NCBI GenBank assembly: GCA_003574885.1
Contig: PJFC01000001.1
Span: forward strand, 744,001 to 808,000
Length of the DNA stretch: 64,000 bases
Source: Geobacter sp.
GTDB lineage: Bacteria > Desulfobacterota > Desulfuromonadia > Geobacterales > Geobacteraceae
Reading direction: 5' to 3'
Position numbers and translations under genes: made by a program. The notes under the pieces are model-generated. The model was not told the DNA's origin and searched no databases. It saw nothing but the letters and a program-made list of their open reading frames with translations. Shown here in pieces: positions 46,631-54,931 of the stretch. Position 1 is the first letter of the stretch, and each line of letters begins with the position of its first letter.

Positions 46631-49051
46631 ATGGAGCATAGTTTGATTGTATACTCTGCTACAAAAGCAAGATTCCAAGAAGATGTGGTAACAAATGATA
46701 TTGATGGTATCATTCTTGATGCATTCATGTCTGCAACTGGGAAAAGTACTGCCAAGGCAGAAATCAACTCATGGAAGAACTCATTGCAGTATATGTATTT
46801 AGCTCTGAACGATGATGAAATTCCACATGATGCAGGTGTTGCCATTGAATACCATATCCCTCAAACCTCGAATCGTATTGATTTCATACTTTCCGGCAGA
46901 GACCATCAAAAGCGTGATTCAGCGATACTCATTGAACTCAAACAGTGGCAGAAGGCAGAACTCACAACTAGCGATGCAATAGTAATTACCCAATTCAAAC
47001 GTGGCCTAGTTGAAACCCCCCATCCATCTTACCAAGCATGGTCGTATAAGTGTCTTCTCGAAGACTTCAATGAAACGGTAAGGGAAGACAACATTCATTT
47101 GTATCCTTGCGCCTACCTGCACAACTACAAAGACGACGGCGTGATAACAAATGTTTTCTATGGCGATTACATCCGGAAAGCTCCGCTCTTTCTCAAGTCG
47201 GACGCACTGAAACTTCAGCGGTTCATAAAGACGCACGTCAAATATGGTGACAAGTCGCGGATCATGTACCGTATCGATCACGGCAAAATCAAACCCTCAA
47301 AAAACCTGGCCGACGAGCTTCTCTCTATGATCAAAGGTAATCGGGAGTTTGTTCTGATTGATGATCAGAAGGTGGTATATGAGAAAGCGACCGCGCTTGC
47401 TAAGGTTGCGTCTGAGTCTGCAAAAAAAGTCCTGATAGTCGAAGGAGGACCGGGAACTGGCAAATCCGTTGTTGCGATAAACCTGCTTATAGCTTTGACG
47501 GACCAACAACTCGTGGTTAAGTATGTTACACGCAACTCAGCTCCGCGCCTCGTATATGAAGCAAAACTGACCGGCTCTTTCAAGAAGTCACGCATCTCTA
47601 ATATGTTCTCGGGTTCAGGCTCCTTTCATGCTGTTATGTCGAATACCTTCGACTGCCTCATTGTAGATGAAGCTCACCGCCTGAACGAAAAATCAGGGAT
47701 GTTCAGTAACTTGGGTGAGAACCAGATCAAAGAAATAATCAGCGCCAGCAAGTGCAGCGTGTTTTTCATCGATGAGGACCAGAAGGTTACCCTGAAGGAC
47801 ATCGGAGACAAGGAGACACTCCGGAAGTGGGCACAGAATCTCAATGCTGAGATTGTCGAGGTGAGGCTAGAATCCCAGTTCCGGTGTAACGGCTCGAACG
47901 GCTACTTGGCGTGGCTCGACAACACACTGCAAATCCGGCAGACCGCGAACGAAACTCTTGACACCCGCGAATACGACTTCCGCATTGTTAACACCCCTTC
48001 CGAGCTTCACGAACTCATTCGCAGAAAGAACAAGAGGAGTAACAAGGCACGGATGGTTGCCGGCTACTGCTGGGACTGGATCAGCAAGAAGGACCCATTG
48101 CTCAAGGATATTGTTATTGGCGATTATAAGGCTAGATGGAACCTAGACACTGATGGGCTGGCCTGGATCATCAAGCCTGATTCAGTCAGTGAGGTCGGCT
48201 GCATCCATACATGCCAAGGGCTCGAGGTCGATTATATCGGTGTTATTGTAGGCTTTGATCTGGTGATGCGCAGCGGAAAGGTGATTACGCAGCCAGCAGA
48301 GCGGTCGAAGATGGATAAGTCAATTCGCGGCTGGAAGGGCATGGCAAAGGCTGATCCTGATGTGGCCAGGAAACGCCTCGATACGATCATCAAGAACACG
48401 TACAGAACCCTTATGACACGAGGACAAAAGGGGTGTTACGTCTACTTTGTGGATGAGGAAACAAGGCAGTATTTTAAGAACTGTGTTGACACGGTGTCTG
48501 TTGAGGAACAGCAACTGCCTCGAACTGATGCGGTACTGAACGTCCGCGGAAAGATAGAGATATTCCCTTTCCGACGCTTGCAGCCTGAGGAGGCAAGACC
48601 ATACCAGAATTGTGTTCCGCTTTACGATCTGAAAATTGCAGCTGGACTATTCAGTGAAGAGCAACAGAGTGAGAATATAGAATGGGTTGAACTGCAGGAT
48701 AGGCGCCCGCAACTAGGGCAGTTTGTTGCACAGGTTGTCGGAGAATCTATGAACCGCAAGATCCCTAATGGGGCATGGTGTCTTTTCAGGATGAATCCCG
48801 TTGGAACACGACAAGGTAAGGTTGTTCTAGTTCGTCACCGGGAGATCAGCGATTCTGAAACTGGCGGGCATTATACGATCAAAATTTATGACAGCCAAAA
48901 GGAGCAGACTCCTGATGGGAGTTGGCGTCACACATCAATTGCTCTTCGGCCGGATTCGACGCTGCCGGGATATATGCCAATTGTAATCGCAGAGGAGCAA
49001 ACTGAGGATCTGGAGGTGATAGCCGAATTGGTAGAGGTGTTGGGATTATAA
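46631..49051 (+). CDS. Nuclease-like, DUF2075 helicase, S24 protease fusion
   Basis: An 806-residue multidomain protein. Residues about 75-120 contain RIDFIL and ILIELKQW (Asp84, Glu102, Lys104), a PD-(D/E)XK nuclease-like pattern. The DUF2075/SF1-like ATPase has Walker A EGGPGTGKS (272-279), Walker B LIVDEAH (343-349), a motif V-like HTCQGLEVDYIGV and motif VI-like YRTLMTRGQKG. The last 110 residues match S24 peptidases: GESM with Ser706, then YTIKIYD with Lys751 aligned to LexA Lys156, so the Ser-Lys dyad looks intact. ATG 46631 (MEHSLIVYSATK) is chosen over TTG 46622. AT-rich, probably transferred. Confidence 0.82.
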   Translation: MEHSLIVYSATKARFQEDVVTNDIDGIILDAFMSATGKSTAKAEINSWKNSLQYMYLALNDDEIPHDAGVAIEYHIPQTSNRIDFILSGRDHQKRDSAILIELKQWQKAELTTSDAIVITQFKRGLVETPHPSYQAWSYKCLLEDFNETVREDNIHLYPCAYLHNYKDDGVITNVFYGDYIRKAPLFLKSDALKLQRFIKTHVKYGDKSRIMYRIDHGKIKPSKNLADELLSMIKGNREFVLIDDQKVVYEKATALAKVASESAKKVLIVEGGPGTGKSVVAINLLIALTDQQLVVKYVTRNSAPRLVYEAKLTGSFKKSRISNMFSGSGSFHAVMSNTFDCLIVDEAHRLNEKSGMFSNLGENQIKEIISASKCSVFFIDEDQKVTLKDIGDKETLRKWAQNLNAEIVEVRLESQFRCNGSNGYLAWLDNTLQIRQTANETLDTREYDFRIVNTPSELHELIRRKNKRSNKARMVAGYCWDWISKKDPLLKDIVIGDYKARWNLDTDGLAWIIKPDSVSEVGCIHTCQGLEVDYIGVIVGFDLVMRSGKVITQPAERSKMDKSIRGWKGMAKADPDVARKRLDTIIKNTYRTLMTRGQKGCYVYFVDEETRQYFKNCVDTVSVEEQQLPRTDAVLNVRGKIEIFPFRRLQPEEARPYQNCVPLYDLKIAAGLFSEEQQSENIEWVELQDRRPQLGQFVAQVVGESMNRKIPNGAWCLFRMNPVGTRQGKVVLVRHREISDSETGGHYTIKIYDSQKEQTPDGSWRHTSIALRPDSTLPGYMPIVIAEEQTEDLEVIAELVEVLGL

Positions 49052-49116
49052 TGAGCATGTTTTCCCTTAATTTTGTTACCAATAGATGAACCAAGCCGTT
49101 AATTCCAGGAAAGAAT

Positions 49117-49761
49117 ATGACAGATCGCTATACTACATCGCACCTCACAGAAGACCAGTACGAGCCCGGCTCCAACGGCACGGTACTGCGCAACCTGCTC
49201 GGCATCACGAGCAAGGAGGAGATGGAACATGTCGAGGAGGAGAGATTCGAACGGTTGATGGAAGAAGCCGCGAATCGCTTCGACAGCGATCATCGTTTTA
49301 CCGCCCTGGACATCCTCTGGCTCCACAAATTCTGGCTTGACGGTGTGTTTCCGTGGGCTGGTGCTTATCGTTCCGTCAATATCGGCAAGGGGGGCTTCAT
49401 GTTTGCCGCTGCCGCCCATCTGCCGGAGTTGATGCGGCAGTTTGAGAACGACCAGCTTGCCCGTCTGACCCCGTGTCGGTTCGAGAGTGATGCGGACGTT
49501 GTTACAGCGATGGCAGAGGTACACGTGGAACTGGTTCTGATCCACCCGTTCCGAGAAGGGAATGGCAGGATCGCCCGGCTCCTGTCGGTGTTGATGGCGT
49601 TGCAGGCCGGACTGCCGCCGCTGGATTTTTCGGAGCTTTGGGGGGCGAAGCGAGAAGAATATTTTGCCGCAGTGCGGGCCGGAATAGATCGTGATTACAG
49701 ACCGATGGAGAGGGTTTTCAGTGGGATTGTCGAGAGGACGTTGACTCTTTGTGGGCGGTAA
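49117..49761 (+). CDS. Fic family AMP-transferase-like protein
   Basis: A 214-residue Fic protein with the full active-site motif HPFREGNGRIAR at 143-154 and a flap region with VFPWAGAYRSVNIGKGG. Such enzymes usually transfer AMP to target proteins and poison the cell when unchecked. I see no SxxxE(G/N) inhibitory helix in it, so it should be class I and need a separate antitoxin. A convergent gene overlapping its last 44 nt encodes just such a helix. It lies 65 nt after the helicase gene, with AGGAAAG before the ATG. Confidence 0.92.
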   Translation: MTDRYTTSHLTEDQYEPGSNGTVLRNLLGITSKEEMEHVEEERFERLMEEAANRFDSDHRFTALDILWLHKFWLDGVFPWAGAYRSVNIGKGGFMFAAAAHLPELMRQFENDQLARLTPCRFESDADVVTAMAEVHVELVLIHPFREGNGRIARLLSVLMALQAGLPPLDFSELWGAKREEYFAAVRAGIDRDYRPMERVFSGIVERTLTLCGR

Positions 49762-49915
49762 AGCTTGGTGTCTCTTCTTTGACTGAGTCGGTGGGCTCTT
49801 CTTCCAGATAAATCCCTTCGATAGCGAACGAGGACACCAGTGAACGCCACAGCAGTTTCTTGCGCTGTGCCGGGTCTTTCAGGTAGGGATTTGTTGCGAT
49901 AAGTGATTTTTTCAT
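49718..49915 (-). CDS. Fic antitoxin-like protein with SxxxEG helix
   Basis: A 65-residue protein on the - strand. Its centre, RSLVSSFAIEGIYLEEE, contains Ser29-x-x-x-Glu33-Gly34, the inhibitory helix motif whose Glu blocks ATP binding in Fic proteins. The start MKKSLIATNPYLKDPAQRKK also looks like small Fic-associated antitoxins. The gene is convergent with fic and overlaps its 3' end by 44 nt, unlike the usual upstream same-strand layout. A TATACT-like -10 lies just before it at about 49922-49928. Confidence 0.75.
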   Translation of the reverse strand: MKKSLIATNPYLKDPAQRKKLLWRSLVSSFAIEGIYLEEEPTDSVKEETPSFTAHKESTSSRQSH

Positions 49916-50090
49916 AGAGGCAGTATACCATGTATCCAGTGTAGGTACGAGGTATTTTAGCCCACACCCAAGGAAAAGAAAAGAGTCAACTCTCCATTTT
50001 CGGGGAGTTCCGGGGACACATCACTTATTTATTTTTGCTGGAAGCATTAAGTCCCGATTATAGACCTGCTTGCCAATGATTTTGTTTTGG

Positions 50091-50111
50091 TGTATATTTC
50101 AGAAATATACA
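50091..50111. promoter_or_regulatory. BrnTA operator palindrome
   Basis: TGTATATTTC-A-GAAATATACA, a perfect 21-bp palindrome 10 bp before brnT. Its TATATT could be the -10 element, so a dimeric antitoxin bound here would block transcription. Confidence 0.75.
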
Positions 50112-50121
50112 GGGAGCCGTA

Positions 50122-50415
50122 ATGGGGCCATTTGAAAAGATAACCGGTTTTGAATGGGACAACGGTAATCAGCAGAAAAACGACAAGCACGGTGTCACGC
50201 CTTCTGAAGCAGAACAGGTCTTTCTGAATGAGCCGCTTGTTGTTCTGGATGATTTGAAGCACAGCGACAACGAGCAACGCTATCATGCTTTGGGACAGAC
50301 AACTGAAGGACGCTTGCTGCACATCATCTTTACTATTCGTGCCACCATGATTCGGGTGATTTCCGTGCGAGACATGCACCGAAAGGAGCGAGCAATTTAT
50401 GAGCAAAAAGCTTAA
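50122..50415 (+). CDS. brnT: BrnT family ribonuclease toxin
   Basis: A 97-residue RelE-fold toxin that would cut RNA and stop translation. The family signature FEWDNGNQQKNDKHGVTPSEAEQVF is broken as FEWD, KHGV and EAEQVF near residues 10-35; the usual catalytic basic residues are in IRVISVRDMHRKER at the end. AGGGAG precedes the ATG. Its last 17 nt overlap the brnA gene. Confidence 0.92.
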   Translation: MGPFEKITGFEWDNGNQQKNDKHGVTPSEAEQVFLNEPLVVLDDLKHSDNEQRYHALGQTTEGRLLHIIFTIRATMIRVISVRDMHRKERAIYEQKA

Positions 50416-50680
50416 AGAGATACCAAAATTCGCCAACGAGGCCGAAGAGCGGGAATTCTGGCTAACCCACGACACGACCGAATATGTTGACTGGTCGAAA
50501 GCCAAGAGAGTCACATTTCCTAACCTGAAACCGACGACTCAATCCATCTCGCTGCGGCTGCCGCTCTGGATGCTGGAATCCATCAAGACTACCGCCAACC
50601 GTCAGGATGTTCCCTATCAGTCACTCATCAAGGTCTGGTTGAACGAAAAGCTTGAGGAAGTGCACCACGGAGCCAAGTAG
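50399..50680 (+). CDS. brnA: BrnA family antitoxin (CopG/RHH type)
   Basis: A 93-residue antitoxin. The N-terminal part EREFWLTHDTTEYVDWSKAKRV would wrap the toxin. The ribbon-helix-helix DNA-binding part is TQSISLRLPLWMLESIKTTANRQ followed by PYQSLIKVWLNEKL. RHH dimers bind palindromes such as the one at 50091. AAAGGAG inside brnT serves as its ribosome site, so translation is coupled. Confidence 0.9.
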   Translation: MSKKLKEIPKFANEAEEREFWLTHDTTEYVDWSKAKRVTFPNLKPTTQSISLRLPLWMLESIKTTANRQDVPYQSLIKVWLNEKLEEVHHGAK

Positions 50681-50693
50681 GTGCCCCCGCGCA

Positions 50694-50722
50694 TTGACAA
50701 ACCCCCCGTAATGCTCTATAAA
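50694..50722 (+). promoter_or_regulatory. Promoter of the MidA-like gene
   Basis: TTGACA (50694-50699), 17-bp spacer, TATAAA (50717-50722), near consensus, 23 bp before the start codon. CCCCCCG in the spacer and CGGGGG after the -10 could pair. Confidence 0.8.
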
Positions 50723-50744
50723 ATAAGACTTTCGGGGGTATGAC

Positions 50745-51902
50745 GTGGAAGAAAACCAGACCACAACTTTGCAGAAGATCATCGTTGACCGTATCGAGGC
50801 CCGGGGGCCGCTTACCTTTGCCGACTACATGGCCGCCTGCCTCTACGAGCCGGGTCTCGGCTACTACACCTCGCCGGGGCGCAAGGTGGGGGCAGAGGGG
50901 GATTTCTATACGAGCAGCAACGTGCATGAGGTATTCGGCCGGCTGATCGGCCGGGAGATCTCCCGCATGTGGGAGGTTATGGGGCATCCCGCGGGTTTCC
51001 AGATCGTCGAAGTCGGTGCGGGGAACGGCCGCCTGGCCTGCGATATCGTTGGGGCCATCGCCGAGCTCGCCCCGACCCTCTATGCCGGTCTCACCTACCG
51101 CTTCATCGAGGCAGAACCGTCCCTGGCCGATGCCCAGCGCCTCATGCTGGGGGAACACGCCGCCAAGGGTGCCTGGAGTACCCCCGCCGACCTGGCCGCC
51201 GGCAACCTCGCCATCACCGGCTGCATCCTTTCCAATGAACTTATCGACGCCCTGCCGACCCACCTGGTACAAATGACCGCCGACGGATTGCGGGAGGTAT
51301 ACGTGACCGTCCGTGACGGGGAACTGGCGGAAGTGCTGGAAGTTCTTTCTACGCCGGATATCCAGGCCTACCTGGACCGGATCGGCGTCCGCCTCGTCGA
51401 GGGGCAGCGGGCCGAGATCAACCTGGCGGCCGGCGACTGGCTGGCCGGGGTCGCCCGCTCCCTTACCCGCGGATTCGTCCTGACCATCGATTACGGCTAT
51501 CCGGCCGTGGAGCTCTATTCTCCCCACCACCTCAACGGCACTCTCCTCTGTTATTACCGCCACACCACCGAGGAAAACCCCTACATCCGCTCCGGCGAGC
51601 AGGACATCACGAGCCACGTGGACTTTACCAGCCTTGCCCTTTGTGGCGCAGAGCTGGGGCTTCAGGAGGTCTGGTTCGGCGAACAGTACCGCTTTCTCCT
51701 GGGGGCGGGTATGATGGAGGAGCTTCTGGCGCTGGAGGCGCGAGCCACCACCGAGCCGGAGCGGATCAAGCACCGGCTGGCCCTGAAGAAGCTGCTTCTC
51801 CCCGATGGCGGCATGGGAGACACCTTCAGGGTCCTCATCCAGGCCAGGGGGGTGGAAAACCCCCGGCTCCTCTGCATGAGGGAATGGGGCAAAAGCTTTT
51901 GA
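50745..51902 (+). CDS. MidA/NDUFAF7-like SAM-dependent methyltransferase
   Basis: A 385-residue class I methyltransferase of the DUF185 family. The start is GTG 50745 (MEENQTTTLQKIIVDRIEARGPLTFADYM). SAM binding is seen in QIVEVGAGNGRLACDI, and the family signature GCILSNELIDALPTHLV and TIDYGYPAVELY follow. In eukaryotes NDUFAF7/MidA methylates an arginine of complex I subunit NDUFS2; a similar role for bacterial Nuo is possible but unproven. It marks the return to GC-rich chromosomal genes after the island. Confidence 0.88.
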   Translation: MEENQTTTLQKIIVDRIEARGPLTFADYMAACLYEPGLGYYTSPGRKVGAEGDFYTSSNVHEVFGRLIGREISRMWEVMGHPAGFQIVEVGAGNGRLACDIVGAIAELAPTLYAGLTYRFIEAEPSLADAQRLMLGEHAAKGAWSTPADLAAGNLAITGCILSNELIDALPTHLVQMTADGLREVYVTVRDGELAEVLEVLSTPDIQAYLDRIGVRLVEGQRAEINLAAGDWLAGVARSLTRGFVLTIDYGYPAVELYSPHHLNGTLLCYYRHTTEENPYIRSGEQDITSHVDFTSLALCGAELGLQEVWFGEQYRFLLGAGMMEELLALEARATTEPERIKHRLALKKLLLPDGGMGDTFRVLIQARGVENPRLLCMREWGKSF

Positions 51903-52031
51903 CAGCAACCCGCCAGCTGTTAGAATAGTAATTTGTCCGCAGCAATGCCGTGCGGAAAGTTTTCCATGCAGGCCGGTTCTCCCCGAAATCCGGCCGATCC
52001 CCCCCGCGGGGAACCGAAAGGACGCTTCGAC

Positions 52032-52667
52032 GTGCTGAACGATCTGCGAGCAATTGTATTCGACCTCGATGGTACCCTTTATGTCAGCAATGACCTCGGC
52101 CGGGAGATCAACCTGGCCGCCAGCCGCTATGTTGCGGAACTGAAGCGGATCGACCTGGTGGGGGCTGCGGCGCTCATCCGGGCCACCAAGAAGATGCTTT
52201 CGGCAGCGAGTTGCGTTGATTCCACCCTCACCATGGCCATCATTGAACTGGGGGGAGATGTCCGCGAGCTGCATCGGCGGTTTTCGACGGAAATCGAGCC
52301 GGAACGCTACCTGAAGCGGGACGAGCGGGTAGTGGAACTCCTTCGGCTACTGGGGGAGAGTTTCGAGCTTGCCATTTACACCAATAACAATGTGATGCTG
52401 ACGACCAGGATCATGAAATCCCTTGGTGTTGGCGGGATGTTCAACCACGTCTTTACCATCGAGGATTCCTGGCGTCCCAAGCCGGACCGGGGCACCCTGG
52501 ACCGGATATTACAGTCCATCGGCCGCAGACCGGTGGAATGCCTCTTTGTGGGAGACCGTTACGACATCGACCTGCGCCTCCCCGCGTCGCTCGGAAGTGC
52601 GGTGTTTCTGGCGAAGAACGTGGAAGAGCTGCTGAACCTGATACAATTCACGAGCGAGGAGAGCTGA
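52032..52667 (+). CDS. HAD superfamily hydrolase
   Basis: A 211-residue phosphatase-like protein. Motif I is FDLDGTLY (nucleophile Asp and acid Asp), motif II IYTNNN, motif III lysine in SWRPKPDRG, and motif IV GDRYDIDL. The cap is small and helical. Substrate unknown. The frame is open back to TTG 51933, but I prefer GTG 52032, which follows AAAGGA and starts MLNDLRAIVFDLDG. Its stop overlaps the next start (TGATG). Confidence 0.87.
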   Translation: MLNDLRAIVFDLDGTLYVSNDLGREINLAASRYVAELKRIDLVGAAALIRATKKMLSAASCVDSTLTMAIIELGGDVRELHRRFSTEIEPERYLKRDERVVELLRLLGESFELAIYTNNNVMLTTRIMKSLGVGGMFNHVFTIEDSWRPKPDRGTLDRILQSIGRRPVECLFVGDRYDIDLRLPASLGSAVFLAKNVEELLNLIQFTSEES

Positions 52668-53122
52668 TGAGCGAGGAGAGGAAGACGGTGCTGGACGCGA
52701 TCATGCGTGCCATGGAGATCGAGAAGGAGACCTTCGACTACTACACGAAGGCCGGGCAGAAGACCTTTAACCCCGGGGGCAAGAAGGTGTTCAACTGGCT
52801 GGCACGGACCGAGGAAGAGCATTACCTGAAGCTCAACGAGCTCTATACTTCCCTTCACGAAGGGGGGCGCTGGGTTTTCTACGGCGGATCTACCATCGAA
52901 CTGGAACCGGACGGGCCGGGAGAGAAGCACGTCGGATTCGATACGGGCGACCGGGAGGCGCTGGAGATCGCGCTGGACATCGAGAAGAAGGGGATCGCCT
53001 ACTACGGCGAACTCATCGGGAAGACCACCGACCCGGACGGCAAGGCGATGCTCCAGACCCTGCTCGGCGAGGAGCGGGAGCACCTGCGGGTTATCACGGA
53101 GAAACTGAGCCAACTGAAATAA
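52667..53122 (+). CDS. Ferritin-like (rubrerythrin-type) diiron protein
   Basis: A 151-residue four-helix protein. Two Glu-rich helix pairs are visible: AMEIEKETFDYYTKAG with EEEHYLKLNELY, and ALDIEKKGIAYYGELIG with EEREHLRVI, giving the ExxH diiron ligands. No rubredoxin module with CxxC pairs is present, so it is a rubrerythrin-like domain without the electron-transfer tail. A role against peroxide or in iron handling is inferred. It is coupled to the HAD gene. Confidence 0.87.
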   Translation: MSEERKTVLDAIMRAMEIEKETFDYYTKAGQKTFNPGGKKVFNWLARTEEEHYLKLNELYTSLHEGGRWVFYGGSTIELEPDGPGEKHVGFDTGDREALEIALDIEKKGIAYYGELIGKTTDPDGKAMLQTLLGEEREHLRVITEKLSQLK

Positions 53123-53133
53123 ATAGGGACAGC

Positions 53134-54534
53134 ATGAAACGGATGGAAAAGGATACCCTCGGGATGGTCGAGGTGCCGGCGGATGCCTACTATGGGGCGC
53201 AGACGGCCCGGGCTGTGGCCAATTTCCCCATTTCCGGACTCCGTCCCCACCCTGCGCTGGTCTGGGGCACCCTGGTCATCAAGAAGTGCGCGGCAAAGGC
53301 CAACATGGCGACGGGGCGGCTGCCAGAAGAGATCGGCAACGCCATCGTCCGGGCGGCCGACGAGGCCCTGGCCGGCCGGTTCGCTGCCGATTTCGTGGTG
53401 GACCCCTTTCAGGCAGGAGCCGGCACCTCCCATAACATGAACGTCAACGAGGTGCTTGCCAACCGGGCGGAAGAGATTCTCGGCGGGGAGCGCGGCGTCT
53501 ACGGCCGGGTAAACCCCAACGACCACGTCAACATGGCCCAGTCCACCAACGATGTCTTCCCTACTGCCCTGCGCCTTGCGGCCCTCCGCCTCCATGCCTC
53601 CGTCGGGCCGGCCCTTGCGGGGCTGGTCGCCTCCCTGCGCCGCAAAGGGAAAGAGTTCGACACGATCCTGAAGTCGGGACGCACCCACCTTCAGGATGCG
53701 GTTCCCCTCCGTCTCGGCCAGGAGTTCGAGGCCTACGCGGTGGCGCTTGAAAAGAATATGGCCGGACTGGAGCGGGCGCTTCCCGGCCTGTGCGAGCTGG
53801 GATTAGGTGGTACGGCCATCGGCACCGGCCTCAACGCCGAGCCCCGCTACATCGAACTGGTGGTGGCGGAGCTGGCCCGGGAAACGGGGTTTCCCCTGCG
53901 GGGGACGGCAAACCTGGTGGAGACGACCCAGAACATGGACCCCTTCGTGGCTTGCAGCTCTGCCCTCAAGGGAATCGCGATCAACCTGGTGCGGATCTCT
54001 AACGACCTGCGTCTGCTGGCATCCGGTCCCCGCACCGGCTTCAACGAGATCGTCCTGCCGGCGGTACAGCCCGGCTCCTCCATCATGCCGGGGAAAGTGA
54101 ATCCGGTTATGGCGGAGGTGACCGACATGGTGGGGTTCCAGGTCATCGGCGCCGACACGGTCATCACCCTGGCGGCCCAGGCAGGTCAGCTGGAGCTCAA
54201 CGTCATGATGCCGGTGATCGCCCACAACCTCCTCTTTGCCATGGATATTCTCCGGAACACGGTTCTCCGCCTGGCCGAGGGGTGCATCGAGGGGATCACC
54301 GCCAATGCCGAGCGGTGCCGGCGCTACCTGGATGATTCCCTCGGTCTGGTGACGGTGCTTGCCCCCTACATAGGGTACGCTGCAGCGGCCGAAGTGGCCA
54401 AGGAGTCGGCTCGGACCGGAGAGAGCATCAGGGAGATCGTGCTTGCCCGTCGGCTCCTGGAGCCGGAGCGGCTTGCGGCCATCATGGAGCCCTATCCCCT
54501 GACGAGTCCGGGGGTGCCGGGGAAAAGCGGTTAA
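53134..54534 (+). CDS. aspA: Aspartate ammonia-lyase
   Basis: Aspartase splits L-aspartate into fumarate and ammonia. The 466-residue product belongs to the fumarase/aspartase superfamily; the catalytic loop signature GSSIMPGKVNP is present. I prefer aspartase to class II fumarase because of NPNDHVNMAQSTNDVFPTA and GTSHNMNVNEVLANRA, which are closer to aspartases. Fumarase activity is not excluded. It sits 11 nt after the ferritin-like gene, probably in the same operon. Confidence 0.88.
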   Translation: MKRMEKDTLGMVEVPADAYYGAQTARAVANFPISGLRPHPALVWGTLVIKKCAAKANMATGRLPEEIGNAIVRAADEALAGRFAADFVVDPFQAGAGTSHNMNVNEVLANRAEEILGGERGVYGRVNPNDHVNMAQSTNDVFPTALRLAALRLHASVGPALAGLVASLRRKGKEFDTILKSGRTHLQDAVPLRLGQEFEAYAVALEKNMAGLERALPGLCELGLGGTAIGTGLNAEPRYIELVVAELARETGFPLRGTANLVETTQNMDPFVACSSALKGIAINLVRISNDLRLLASGPRTGFNEIVLPAVQPGSSIMPGKVNPVMAEVTDMVGFQVIGADTVITLAAQAGQLELNVMMPVIAHNLLFAMDILRNTVLRLAEGCIEGITANAERCRRYLDDSLGLVTVLAPYIGYAAAAEVAKESARTGESIREIVLARRLLEPERLAAIMEPYPLTSPGVPGKSG

Positions 54535-54543
54535 CGGTGAAAA

Positions 54544-54608
54544 GTCAATAGTTGAAAGTTGAAAGTTAACAGTTGAAAGCTGAAGGCTGACGGCTGACGG
54601 CTGATGGC
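54544..54608. repeat. Degenerate heptamer tandem repeat
   Basis: About nine 7-nt units grading from AGTTGAA through AGCTGAA to GGCTGAC. It fills the gap between aspA and the NifU-like gene. No ORF. Confidence 0.85.
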
Positions 54609-54664
54609 GCTTGCGTGAGTCTGGCAATTAACTGGCTGTCTAAATAGAGAAAAGGAGAGAGACA

Positions 54665-54886
54665 ATGATCGAAGAAGTGAAGAAAGTGCTTGAGTTGGTC
54701 CGGCCCGCCCTGCAGGCGGACGGTGGTGATGTGGAACTGGTGGAGGTAACCGAGGACGGGGTTGTCAAGGTCAAGCTGGTGGGGGCCTGCGGTCATTGCC
54801 CCATGTCCACCATGACCCTGAAGATGGGGATCGAGAGAACCCTCAAGGAGAAGGTGCCGGGGGTCAAGGAAGTAGTGTCGATATAA
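54665..54886 (+). CDS. NifU-like C-terminal domain protein (Fe-S scaffold)
   Basis: A 73-residue protein that consists of the NifU/Nfu C-terminal domain only. [21 protein letters not shown] is typical and [18 protein letters not shown] carries the CxxC that holds a [4Fe-4S] cluster between two subunits. It would deliver Fe-S clusters to apoproteins. It has no N-terminal A-type or NifU scaffold part. A good GGAGAGA ribosome site precedes it. Confidence 0.92.
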   Translation: MIEEVKKVLELVRPALQADGGDVELVEVTEDGVVKVKLVGACGHCPMSTMTLKMGIERTLKEKVPGVKEVVSI

Positions 54887-54931
54887 CCGGTCTCTGAATG
54901 GCCGCCGGTGGGCGGCGAAGGAGGTGGCGTT

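Noticed and set aside
54544-54608. A CRISPR array
   Set aside because: The units are 7 nt, degenerate and contiguous, without spacers.
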